Below, in pieces: positions 36,567 to 45,066 of a DNA stretch of 64,000 nucleotides. Numbering within the stretch: the first letter of the stretch is position 1; each line of letters begins with the position of its first letter. The notes beneath the pieces are model-generated. The model was not told the DNA's origin. It ran no database searches and saw nothing but the letters and a program-made list of their open reading frames with translations. The stretch comes from G963422445 sp963422445 (lineage in GTDB: Bacteria; Pseudomonadota; Alphaproteobacteria; Thalassobaculales; Thalassobaculaceae): assembly GCA_963422445.2 (NCBI GenBank), contig OY729512.2, positions 5,456,001-5,520,000 on the forward strand. The letters are read 5' to 3'. The position numbers and the translations under genes were made by a program.

Positions 36567-38913
36567 TTTCAATAGGACACAGTTAACAAGGTAATGCCGG
36601 TTCTGCATGTTCTGGGCATGCAGATTGGGCTTCGGCATTTCAGCGCCGGTACGATTGAGTGGCTGAAGGGGGCGTCCGGCGAGACGGGCCGGACGCGCCA
36701 TTCGCTGGCGCGCGCGTTGTGCGAGCGCGAGAACTGGCGCAACCCTCGGGGCGTTCCGTGTCTTGCCCAAGCGAGCAAGGCTCTGTCGCGGCTGGCGGAC
36801 AAGGTGGGCATTTGGTTGCCCGAGGCGCGGGCGATGCCGTGCCGGACGCCGGGAACGGTGGGCGGCGAGGTCGAGCGGGGCTATCCGGACCTGGAACTGA
36901 GGTGCGGGCTGTCGGAGCTTGGGGAGGTCACGCTGGTCCCGGTCGGCGATGCGGCGGACAAGCGCTCGTGGCGGGAGATGATGGAGAGCCATCATCCGCA
37001 GGGGTGGTCGCGAAGGCCGGGTGCGGTGCTGAACTGGTGGATCGTTTCGTCGGTTCACGGCCGCCTTGGCGGCATCGGCTTCTGCGCCGCGAGCTGGCAT
37101 CAGGCGGCCCGCGACGCCTTCATCGGCTGGTCGGCTGCGGCGCGGGTCGCCAACCTGACGCAGCTGGTCAACCAGCATCGCTTTCTCCTGCTGCCCGGCG
37201 TCCGGGTCGACAATCTGGCGTCGCATGTGCTGGCGCTGTCGACGGCGCGCCTGGCCGGCGACTGGCAGGCGGCGCATGGGGCCGTGCCGTTGGCCGCCTA
37301 CACTTATGTGGGTCCCGAGCGGCGCGGCACCTGCTACCGCGCGGCGGGCTGGAAGTGTTGCGCCGAGCGGACCTCGGGGTCTCCGCCGGGGCGCCGCGCG
37401 GCGGCGCCGAAATCGGTGTGGATCAAGCCCTTGGCCGAGGGCTGGCGGGACGCCTTGTGCCGGGAGCCGGCGCCCATCCTCGGCACGACGCCCGAGCCCT
37501 GCCGGGTCAAAGGCGCGGACTGGGCCGACTTCGAGTACGGCCGCAGCTCGCATCCCGACGGCCGCCTGCGCAAGCGGCTGTTGGCGATGGGCCGGGCATG
37601 GGAGAATGCCCCCGGTGCGTCCCTGCCCGTGATCTTCCCCGCAGAGGCGGAGCAGAAGGCCGCCTACCGGCTGCTGTCCAACGACAGGATCAAGATGGAC
37701 GACATTCTTCAACCCCACCGCGAGGCGACGGTCGAGCGCTGCCGGCTGGAGCCGGTGGTCCTCGCCATCCAGGACACCACGACGCTGAACTACAACGGCC
37801 ACCGCAAGACCACGGGCCTGGTGGACCTCGGCGGCGGCGGCTCGGGAACAAGGGGGATCCTCGCCCATGTCGGGCTTGCGATCAGCGAAACCCGGCATCC
37901 GCTCGGGGTGTTCGAACTCAACGCCACCCAGCGCGACGGCGCGGACGCGGCCGGCGAGGCCGAGCCGGAGAGCGTGCGCTGGCTGCGCCGGCTCGAGAGC
38001 GCCGGGCAGCTCGCGATGGCCTGTCCCGACACCCGCGTGGTCACGGTCTGCGACCGTGAGGGCGACATATGGGAGATGTTCTGCAAGGCGCGCGAGAGCG
38101 GCGACGGGCTGTTGATCCGCTCCGACCGCGGCCGGCAGCGCCGGGCTGTCGTCGACGGCAAGACACCGGACTTGTGGGACGTCGTGGCGGCGCAGCCGGT
38201 GCTGGGGACGAAAACCATCGAACTCCTCCCCTGCGGCGGTCCCCGCAGACGCCGCAGGCGCAAGGCCCGCCTCGACCTGCGCGCCGCCGGCGTCGAACTC
38301 GCGCCGCCGAGGAACAGAGCCAACCAGGCGCCGCTGCCCATGCTCGCCGTCTCGGTCCAGGAACCCGACCCGCCGAAGCGCTGCAAGCCGCTCCACTGGC
38401 TCTTGCTCACCACCGAGGGCGAGGCCGACATCGACAACGCCCGGCGCATCGTTGCCTGGTACGAGGCGCGCTGGACCGTCGAGGAATACTTCAGGATCCT
38501 CAAGGTCGGCACCCGCGTCGAGGATCGCAGGCTCGACGACGCCGACGACCTGCGAAAGTGTCTCGCCTTCGACGGCGTCACCGCATGGCGCGTCATGGAC
38601 CTCGAACGCCTCGCCCGCGACAAGCCTCACATGCCCGCGCGCGAGCGCTTCACCGAGCACGAAATCAACGTCCTCTACGTCTGGCTCAGATACCATCGCA
38701 TCATCCGCGCCCCGCCCGGCAAGCCTCCCGACATCCGCACCGTCGTGGTCGACCTCGCACGCGTCGCAGGCTTCCATCCCAGCAAGCAACAGCCCCTCCC
38801 CGGAACCGAGAAAATCTGGCAGGCATGGCAGCGATACAAAGCCGGAATCGACTTCATCAACGCATGGAACAACATCCAATGAACGGAACCTTCTCAGCAG
38901 TGGGAGATTGATA
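36567..38913 (+). mobile_element. IS4-family (Tn5-like) element inserted in vapC
   Basis: Flanked by a perfect 10-bp direct repeat GGTTCCGGGT (36557-36566 and 38914-38923), the duplication size expected for IS4. 2347 bp with one long transposase gene. Removing the element and one repeat restores the vapC reading HPEPAPAV. Confidence 0.93.
36594..38882 (+). CDS. IS4-family transposase with N-terminal DUF4338 (DruA-like) domain
   Basis: 762 residues, about 300 longer than a Tn5-type transposase. The first part (about residues 85-275) is DUF4338-like: WWIVSSVHGRLGGIGFCAAS, AFIGWSAAARVANLTQLVNQ, HRFLLLPGVRVDNLASHVL. The Tn5-type DNA-binding region follows (WADFEYGRSSHPDGRLRKRL, AEQKAAYRLLSNDRI). 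Catalytic blocks are VVLAIQDTTTLNYNGH (Asp), VVTVCDREGDIWEMF (Asp) and the YREK-like WTVEEYFRILKVG (Glu). DUF4338 is the domain named DruA in Druantia antiphage loci; here it is part of a transposase. Frame fully open. Confidence 0.88.
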   Translation: MPVLHVLGMQIGLRHFSAGTIEWLKGASGETGRTRHSLARALCERENWRNPRGVPCLAQASKALSRLADKVGIWLPEARAMPCRTPGTVGGEVERGYPDLELRCGLSELGEVTLVPVGDAADKRSWREMMESHHPQGWSRRPGAVLNWWIVSSVHGRLGGIGFCAASWHQAARDAFIGWSAAARVANLTQLVNQHRFLLLPGVRVDNLASHVLALSTARLAGDWQAAHGAVPLAAYTYVGPERRGTCYRAAGWKCCAERTSGSPPGRRAAAPKSVWIKPLAEGWRDALCREPAPILGTTPEPCRVKGADWADFEYGRSSHPDGRLRKRLLAMGRAWENAPGASLPVIFPAEAEQKAAYRLLSNDRIKMDDILQPHREATVERCRLEPVVLAIQDTTTLNYNGHRKTTGLVDLGGGGSGTRGILAHVGLAISETRHPLGVFELNATQRDGADAAGEAEPESVRWLRRLESAGQLAMACPDTRVVTVCDREGDIWEMFCKARESGDGLLIRSDRGRQRRAVVDGKTPDLWDVVAAQPVLGTKTIELLPCGGPRRRRRRKARLDLRAAGVELAPPRNRANQAPLPMLAVSVQEPDPPKRCKPLHWLLLTTEGEADIDNARRIVAWYEARWTVEEYFRILKVGTRVEDRRLDDADDLRKCLAFDGVTAWRVMDLERLARDKPHMPARERFTEHEINVLYVWLRYHRIIRAPPGKPPDIRTVVVDLARVAGFHPSKQQPLPGTEKIWQAWQRYKAGIDFINAWNNIQ

Positions 38914-38963
38914 GGTTCCGGGTGCACGAGTTCGGAAGCCACGTTCGTGTCAAACACCAGCAT
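38914..38963 (-). pseudogene. vapC: VapC-type PIN toxin, N-terminal fragment
   Basis: Starts MLVFDTNVASELVHPEP with the first catalytic Asp of the PIN domain (DTN), 10 bp after the antitoxin stop. Interrupted after 16-17 codons by the IS4 element with its 10-bp duplication. Confidence 0.88.
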
Positions 38964-38973
38964 CCGATGAGCC

Positions 38974-39219
38974 TCAGGAGAAGTCCAGAGGCTCGCGCAT
39001 CGGGCCGCGCAGGGGCAGGTCAAGCTCGACCCCGCCAAGGGGCGCGAAGCATTCGCGGGTGAATTTCGCTAGATCCCGCGGGGCGGACTGGCTGTCGCTC
39101 ACGGCCTCGTGCAGGATGATGCGCACTTCTTCTTCCATCGAGCGGCTGTGCTCGGCAGCGCGGACGCGCAGGCGCGTCCTCACGTCGTCGTCGAGATTGC
39201 GGATGGTGATGCTTGTCAC
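38974..39219 (-). CDS. vapB: VapB/FitA-type ribbon-helix-helix antitoxin
   Basis: 81 residues. MTSITIRNLDDDVRTRLRVR, then AAEHSRSMEEEVRIIL, is the standard FitA-like ribbon-helix-helix DNA-binding domain that autorepresses the operon. The C-terminal part (GGVELDLPLRGPMREPLDF) would neutralise the PIN toxin. The gene is intact while its partner vapC is in three pieces, so it may now be an orphan antitoxin. Confidence 0.88.
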   Translation of the reverse strand: MTSITIRNLDDDVRTRLRVRAAEHSRSMEEEVRIILHEAVSDSQSAPRDLAKFTRECFAPLGGVELDLPLRGPMREPLDFS

Positions 39220-39820
39220 TGGCGGATCCTCCCTGTCAGTTGGGACGTGTCCAAACTACCGCACGTTTGCAGTGCAAGCAACCGGGGGAGGTCCACGACC
39301 TGACCATGTCGGTGCGACCGCACGATCAGTAATGTCCATTTGAGCATATCCGAGCAGCTCCTTGTGTTTCTCGATGGGCAGGAGCGGGTCGATCACGGCA
39401 GCACGACAATATCGGTGGAATGGGCGCGTAATGAGCGGGCAATGCAGGCAAAGTTCCCGGTTCTTTGGAGCTCGGAGGTATTTTCTCGCAGCCGGACGCA
39501 GAGCTGCGCATGGTAGCGCAACTGCGTCGTTAATCCTTTGTAAATAATAAACTAATCTGGTTGTGTCGATGACAGGATAAGCTTACCCTGGCGCCCCGAG
39601 GCCCGCCGGAATTCCTGCCAGGCAAGCTCCGCGGCGACGGTGACGACCCAGCTCGCAATTGTCGCGGACGGATGCGCGGCCGTGTCCCGGTGGAGGTCGT
39701 GGCGTTGGGATCCTGGACAGGACAATGTGACTGGACGGTAGCGCGTCGTGAGCGGACGAATGGACGGCGGTGGGGGCGCTGTCGTGAACTTGTTGATCGT
39801 CAATTGCGGGGACGGCCACC
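39220..39820. other. No recognisable gene
   Basis: 600 bp with vapB promoter sequence at the left and the coupling-protein-like remnant at the right. Short frames on both strands have no motif I can place. A minus-strand stretch near 39340-39400 (VIDPLLPIEKHKELLGYA) looks protein-like but is too short to assign. Confidence 0.35.
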
Positions 39821-40046
39821 ATGTGTGACCCGCATTGGCTGGGCCGCATGGTGCGGCTCGGGTTGTTCGGCATCGCGGTGATGACGTTGCTGGTGACCGT
39901 CATCCTGCTAGCGCGCGGCACGACGGTCCAAGACTGGAACACTGCCGGCGAGCTGACCCTGGTGGAAGTCATGCTCTTCGTGGGCTTCGATGAGCGAGAG
40001 AGAGTAGCGTATCACAGGAAGTTCGGCGACACTTGGAACATTCCCC
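39821..40046 (+). pseudogene. Relaxase-linked membrane protein, second copy, N-terminal part
   Basis: MCDPHWLGRMVRLGLFGIAV, a membrane segment (VMTLLVTVILLARGTT) and QDWNTAGELTLVEVMLFVGF align block by block with the remnant at 20539-21176 (ILLARDTTEHDWYAAYKLTVADIL). It is interrupted at 40046 by an ISAs1 element; the downstream half is at 42152-42321. Confidence 0.6.
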
Positions 40047-42143
40047 CCAGGACGGATTTGTGCATTGAGCTTTATTCTGGTCTGACAACAAGTTGCCCGG
40101 AATACTGGATTTCCTTTCCGCGTTCTGGTATGAGTGCCGCGAGGCAATCGTGGGGGCGGGGACGCCGTGGTGGTTTTTTCCAAGGTGGCCGTCGACATCG
40201 TGGCGGCGCAGGATGAGGTCCGGTTTCGGGATTTGATGCGGGCGCACCACTAGCTCGGCGCAGTGCCGGGGATGGGTGAGACGGTGCGTTATGTCGCCCA
40301 TCATGAAGGGCGGTGGCTGGCGCTGGCGGTGTTCTCGGCGCCAGTGCTGAAGTGCGGCGCGCGCGACCGGTGGATCGGCTGGGACTACGGCGTCCAATTC
40401 GCCCGGCTGCACTTGGTCACCACCAACTCGCGGTTTCTGATTCTCCCCGGTGGCCCGCGCAAGCTCGGCTCGCGGGTGCTTTCGCTGTGCATGCGCCGCC
40501 TGGTGCGCGACTGGCCGGCCTGCTTCGGACACGAGCTGCTTCTGGCCGAGACCTTCGTCGACCCGGGGCTCTTTCGGAGCACCGTCTACCGCGCCGCCAA
40601 CGGGGTTGAGGTCGGGCGAACCGGTGGTTTTGCCCGTGACGGGCACGGCTACAGCGAGCACGCCCGGCCCAAGCTCGTGTTCCTTCATCCCCTGTGCCGG
40701 CGCGCGGGCCCGGCTTGGGGCCGCCCAGCGCGAGGCCGGCCTTCGACATGGAGTGCCCAAGATGACACTCACCGCCGCACAGATGCGCTCCCTGCCCGAG
40801 TTCTTCCACGGCATCGACGACCCCCGCCGGCGCCAGGGACGGCGCCATGCGCTGGCCACGGTGCTGGCGCTTGCCGCCGCGGCGACGCTGTGCGGCATGC
40901 GTGGCTACAAGGCCATCAGCGAATGGGTCGACGATCTCAGCCCCCGGGCGCTAGACCGCTTCCGCGTGCGCCGCCGCGACGGCCACTACCGGGTGCCGAG
41001 CCTGTCGGCGATGCGAAGCCTGCTCATCCGCATCGACCCCGTCCTGCGCGCGTGGCACCACACCCATGGCTCAGGCGACAGCGCGTTGGCCATCGACGGC
41101 AAGACCATCCGCGGCGCCATCGATGACGAGGGACACCAGACCCACCTGCTCGGCATCGTCGGTCACGACTCCAAGGCGCCATGGGGGCAAAAAATCGGTC
41201 TGAAGCCGGGGGCCGGCGACACCGAGAAGCGCACCAACGAGATCGGCACCATCATCCCCCTCCTCGAGACGCTGCCCGACATCGAAGGGCGCACCATCAC
41301 CGCCGATGCGCTGCTCACCCAGCGCGCGCTGGCCACCTATCTCCTCGACCGCGGCGCCGACTCTCTGTTCACCGTCAAGGGCAATCAACCGACGCTGCGG
41401 GACGATATCCGCCTGACCCTCGACGAGTGCATCGCCCGGCGCCCCCGGACTTCGCCGTCGAGACCCCCAAGCCCGAGCACGGGCGCCGTGAGCGGCGCTG
41501 CATCTGGGCGTCGTGCGAACTCAACGACTACGTGAACTGCCCCGACGTCGCACAGGTCTTCGCCGGGCGCCGCGAGACCGTCGAGGTCAAGTCCGGCAAG
41601 CGCCGCTGCGAGACCGCCTATGGGCTCACCAGCCTGACCCCGCAGGCCGCATCCCCGCAACGACTGCTCACCCTCAATCGCGGGCACTGGACGATCGAGG
41701 CAACTCACCACATCCTCGACTGGAGCTTCGACGAGGACCGCAGCCGCACCGGGCACGGTCCAGAGACCATGACCCGACTGCGCCGCTTCGCCATCGGCCT
41801 CATCAAGCGGCGCGGGCGCGGCGGCGCCCAGACCATGCGCAATCTCGCCAGGAACCCGCGCCACGTCCTCGACTTCCTGAAAATGACCGCGAACACCAGC
41901 CCGCGGACAGCGCCTGGCTGAGCGCTCCTTCGGGCCGACTTCGCCGCCAACCCTGCGAACCCGAGGGGCGACCGGTCATGCCCGGGTCTCGCCGTAACCG
42001 GCGGTCCCGGTCGAGGAAATCGCCATCGCAGCGCACCATAGCCATCAATCCGCCGGACAAGATCCAAAACGGCGCCGACAACACCCGGGGCTCCTGCTTG
42101 AAAAACCCCGATCGGAGACGAAAATTAGAACGAATTTGCCGCG
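40047..42143 (+). mobile_element. ISAs1-family element with DUF4338 domain
   Basis: Sits between copies of CATTCCCC (40039-40046 and 42144-42151), a plausible 8-bp target duplication. The sequence on the two sides belongs to the same membrane-protein gene. I could not find convincing terminal inverted repeats, so the exact ends are approximate. Confidence 0.65.
40185..41921 (+). pseudogene. ISAs1-family transposase with N-terminal DUF4338 (decayed)
   Basis: The N-terminal DUF4338 part reads DEVRFRDLMRAHH, stop (TAG at 40251), LGAVPGMGETVRYVAHHEGR, WIGWDYGVQFARLHLVTTNS, RFLILPGGPRKLGSRVL. A frameshift near 40700 leads into the ISAs1 transposase (AAQMRSLPEFFHGIDDPRR, SALAIDGKTIRGA, LFTVKGNQPTLRDDI). 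A second frameshift near 41440 precedes the C-terminus (TAYGLTSLTPQAASPQRLL, RGHWTIEATHHILDWSF). One stop and two frameshifts make it inactive. Confidence 0.8.
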
Positions 42144-42151
42144 CATTCCCC

Positions 42152-42321
42152 GGTTCGTGTATGTCGAGCACCCGCCGGTGCTGGAGACGCGGCTGCACAT
42201 CTTCGGGGTGATTTGGAATGGCATCATGCTGGGTGCCGGAGTCGGCAGCACGGTGTTCTGCCGGATGCTGCTCGGGGCCCCGGGCCATTGGCGGCGCAGC
42301 CGCGCGGCGGCGAGGGTATAG
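42152..42321 (+). pseudogene. Relaxase-linked membrane protein, second copy, C-terminal part
   Basis: Reads IPRFVYVEHPPVLETRLHIF, then GVIWNGIMLGAGVGSTVFC and a basic end. It matches ISRYGRSVTLGARWARDDIL..AAWDGATLGFGGALLC of the first copy in layout. Continues the fragment at 39821-40046 beyond the ISAs1. Confidence 0.5.
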
Positions 42322-42772
42322 CCGAGGCCGATGGCGTACCCTTACCAGCCTCCGCAGGCATGGAGCGCCGTCGAACGGATCGCGAACCGCATCCGGGCCC
42401 GCGGCAGGCGTGTGCGGGTCGGGATCAAGGTGATGTCGGATGCAGATGTCGGGGACGTGCAGGAACTCGACGGTACTGTCGAGGTCGACTGTTCACCGCC
42501 TCGCGACGGGAGGGATCGATCCGTGCCGGGCGCGGGGATATCGGCGGAGAGGCAGGTGGCCCTGCGCCAGGGGAGGAAGGTCGGGATGCCGAGCCTGCGA
42601 CGCCCACCGTTAGGCGACGCGGCGCTGGAACAGAGTCGGCGAAGCCTGACTCCGCCAGCGCGCGGAAGTGATCAACCGCCTTGACTCGGATGTCCATGCC
42701 GCCCTCCCCTGCGAAACCGGCGAGTGAACAGGCGGGCAGAGCCGGCAGAGCGATCCTCGCCATTTCCGCCAC
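42322..42772. other. No recognisable gene
   Basis: 450 bp between the membrane-protein remnant and the nested IS630/IS1595. Open frames exist on both strands (for example 42331-42684) but show no motif; probably decayed conjugation-module sequence. Confidence 0.35.
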
Positions 42773-42818
42773 TAGTGAATTGATCGTTATAAGTATATCC
42801 GTTATTGTGTTCTTCTGA

Positions 42819-43858
42819 ACCGCTTATGCACATAGCTCCGGTTCGATCAACATGCTGTAGGTAAGGGGTTGTGCATTGGTAGCGAGACGGAAGAGCGAGC
42901 GGAAAGCATCGTGGCGGGTTTTGCGGCGGTTGAAGCGAAAGACGACCTCATCGAGATAGGCTTGCAGATGCTTGCGGCGCAGCCCGTGGTAGACGCCTCG
43001 TGCCCATCCTTTGAGGTTGGAGAAGACTTGGTGGATCCACGGCAGGACGAGGTGAGCGGCGGTCTTCCCGACGACATGGACATTGTGGCGATCGGCGGGG
43101 ACCGCAGCGTCGCCGGACCAGCCGTCGGTTTTCGCGATGGCGTCGGGATCGACGGCGGTTTCGACGAAGTGTCCGAGGTCGGCGGCGCCGTAGGAGGAGA
43201 TTTCGGCCGCAGGCGGCCCGGGATGTTTCCGTCCCCGAGTTCGATGGCGCCGACGATGAGCATCTTGCCGTCGTGGCTGCGTCCTTGCCCTCCGGTGGGA
43301 GGATCGTCTTTGGTCCGGAATGGACGGCTGGCCTCGTCGATGTCCACCAGGCCCGACAATGGGTTGTGCTCGGGCTCGACCATGCGGGCGCGCAGCTTGT
43401 GGGCGAGCAGCCAGGCGCTGCGGTAAGAGCCGATAGCGAGCTGTTTCCGGAGCTGCAGAGCAGAGATGCCGTTGGAGTGGGTCGCCATCAGGTCGGCGGC
43501 CCAGAACCAGACGGTGAGCGGCAGCTTGCTGGCGTGCAGGATCGTCCCGGCCGTCACCGAGGTCTGCCGGCGGCAGCCGGTGCACGCAAAGGTGTGTGCT
43601 TTTCTGCGCAGCGCCCATCCCTTTTCATGGCTGCACGTGGGACAGACGAAGCCGTCCGGCCAGCGCATTTCGATCAGCCAGGCGGCGCAGGCGTCATCGT
43701 CCGGGACCATGTGCTGGAAAGCGAGGAGGCTGTCGGGAACCTGTTTCATGTGGTGGCTCCGTCGGCAGGAACGTATCGGGGCATTCTACCCGCTCCCCCG
43801 CTCTAACCTCAACATCTGGTGGCAAACTCTCGCAACCGGAGCCATGTGCATAAGCGGT
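42819..43858 (-). mobile_element. IS1595-family element, copy 2, inserted in IS630 copy 3
   Basis: Inverted ends ACCGCTTATGCACAT (left) and, in reverse complement, ACCGCTTATGCACAT (right). Flanked by TCTTCTGA (42811-42818) and TCTTCATGA (43859-43867): an 8-bp duplication with one added A on the right. Opposite orientation to copy 1 at 21552. Confidence 0.9.
42824..43749 (-). pseudogene. IS1595-family transposase, copy 2 (one frameshift)
   Basis: Starts MKQVPDSLLAFQHMVPDDD with the zinc ribbon FVCPTCSHEKGW..CTGCRRQTSV intact, and stays in frame to GNIPGRLR. A small deletion near 43210 shifts the frame. The C-terminal half (ISSYGAADLGHFVETAVDPD through HLVLPWIHQVFSNLKGWA) continues in another frame to 42824. 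Copy 1 has this region intact but a defect at its N-terminus. Confidence 0.87.
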
Positions 43859-43892
43859 TCTTCATGATTTGTCGATCACGGAGATCTGCAAG

Positions 43893-45011
43893 ATGCGCCC
43901 TGGAGTTTCATTCACGCTCACTTCGGGCGACCGGCATCGCCTTGAAACGGTTGTCCCGGACCCGAAGAGCCCGCAGACGCACGTCTGGCGGGCGCGCATC
44001 GGTCTTCTGAGCGACGACGGGCTCGGCAGGATGGCCATCATGAGAGAGACCGGCAAGGCGAAGAACAGTGTCTGGCGCTGGCAGGACCGCTTCATGGAAG
44101 AAGGTGTGGACGGACTTCTGCTGGACAAGACGCGTCCGCCGGGCAAGACGCCTCTGGCTCCTGAGCAGGTGGCGAAGATCGTAGAGTTGACCCACACCTC
44201 GCCGCCTCACGCGGCGACCCACTGGACGCTGCGGGCAATGGCGAAGGCTGTGAGGGTTGCCGCTTCGAGGGTCTGGGCGGTCTGGCAGGCGCATGGCCTG
44301 ATGCCGCACCGCTGGCGGCCGTTCACGCTTTCGAATGATCCCGCCTGCCTCGAGACGCTAACCGACATCGTCGGCCTCTCCGTTGCGCCGCCGGCTCATG
44401 CGGTCGTGCTGTCGATCGATGACACGTCGCACAGTCAGGCACTTGACCGCACACAGCCCGGCCTGCCGCTGAAGAAAGGCCGCGGCGCCACCATGACACA
44501 TGATTCCAGGCGCAACGGCACGACGACGCTGTTTGCCGCCCTGACCGTGCTCGACGGCACGGTCATCGGCCAGCACGCCAGTCGGCATCGCCACCAGGAG
44601 TTCCTGAGATTCCTCAACCGCATCGAGCGCACGATACCCGCCGGCGTCCCGGTCCATGCCATCCTCGACAACGACGCCACTCACAAGCACAAGGACGTCC
44701 AGGTCTGGCTCGCACGCCATCCGCGCTGGACCTTCCACGTCACCCCCACCTCGAGCGCGTGGCTGAACGCGGTCGAAGGCGTCTTCGCCAAGCGGACACG
44801 ACGCCGTCTCAAATACGGCGTCTTCCGCTCCAGACGCGAACTCCAGGATGCCATCCGCCGCGTCATCGACGAACATAACACCACCGAAGCCAAGCCCTTC
44901 GTCTGGACCGCCGATCCCGATACCATCATCGCCGCAAGAAAAAGAGGGGTCCAAAACGTTGAAATCAATACACCAGTGTCGGGAGCACAAGACCTTTCAG
45001 ACGGCGAGTGA
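43893..45011 (+). CDS. IS630-family transposase, copy 3 (open frame)
   Basis: About 372 residues from MRPGVSFTLTSGDRH (a TTG at 43869 gives 8 more). The frame is uninterrupted, unlike copies 1 and 2: HTH region, then AVVLSIDDTSHSQALDRTQ (Asp), HAILDNDATHKHKDVQVW (Asp) and TPTSSAWLNAVEGVF (Glu). The stop lies about 38 bp beyond the element's right end, so the last dozen residues come from flanking DNA. Its own upstream end is separated by the IS1595, which may silence it or supply a promoter. Confidence 0.88.
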   Translation: MRPGVSFTLTSGDRHRLETVVPDPKSPQTHVWRARIGLLSDDGLGRMAIMRETGKAKNSVWRWQDRFMEEGVDGLLLDKTRPPGKTPLAPEQVAKIVELTHTSPPHAATHWTLRAMAKAVRVAASRVWAVWQAHGLMPHRWRPFTLSNDPACLETLTDIVGLSVAPPAHAVVLSIDDTSHSQALDRTQPGLPLKKGRGATMTHDSRRNGTTTLFAALTVLDGTVIGQHASRHRHQEFLRFLNRIERTIPAGVPVHAILDNDATHKHKDVQVWLARHPRWTFHVTPTSSAWLNAVEGVFAKRTRRRLKYGVFRSRRELQDAIRRVIDEHNTTEAKPFVWTADPDTIIAARKRGVQNVEINTPVSGAQDLSDGE

Positions 45012-45066
45012 GCCCCGCAAATTGCGGCGGAAACATTGATCGTAAGATCGATCGTTGGCAATGATA

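Larger units (their letters stand above)
42775..44973 (+). mobile_element. IS630-family element, copy 3, split by an IS1595
   Basis: The left end GTGAATTGATCG after TA (42773-42774) and the sequence to 42818 match the outer end of copies 1 and 2. It then resumes at 43859 with TCTTCATGATTTGTCGATC. The right end is near AATCAATACAC (44963-44973), where a TA duplication is no longer evident. The transposase gene itself is uninterrupted. Confidence 0.8.

Noticed and set aside
36372..39038. 888-residue open frame on the minus strand
   Set aside because: It runs antisense through the intact IS4 transposase and joins vapC scraps at both ends; composition is Arg/Pro/Ala-rich and has no motif of its own apart from the vapC pieces.
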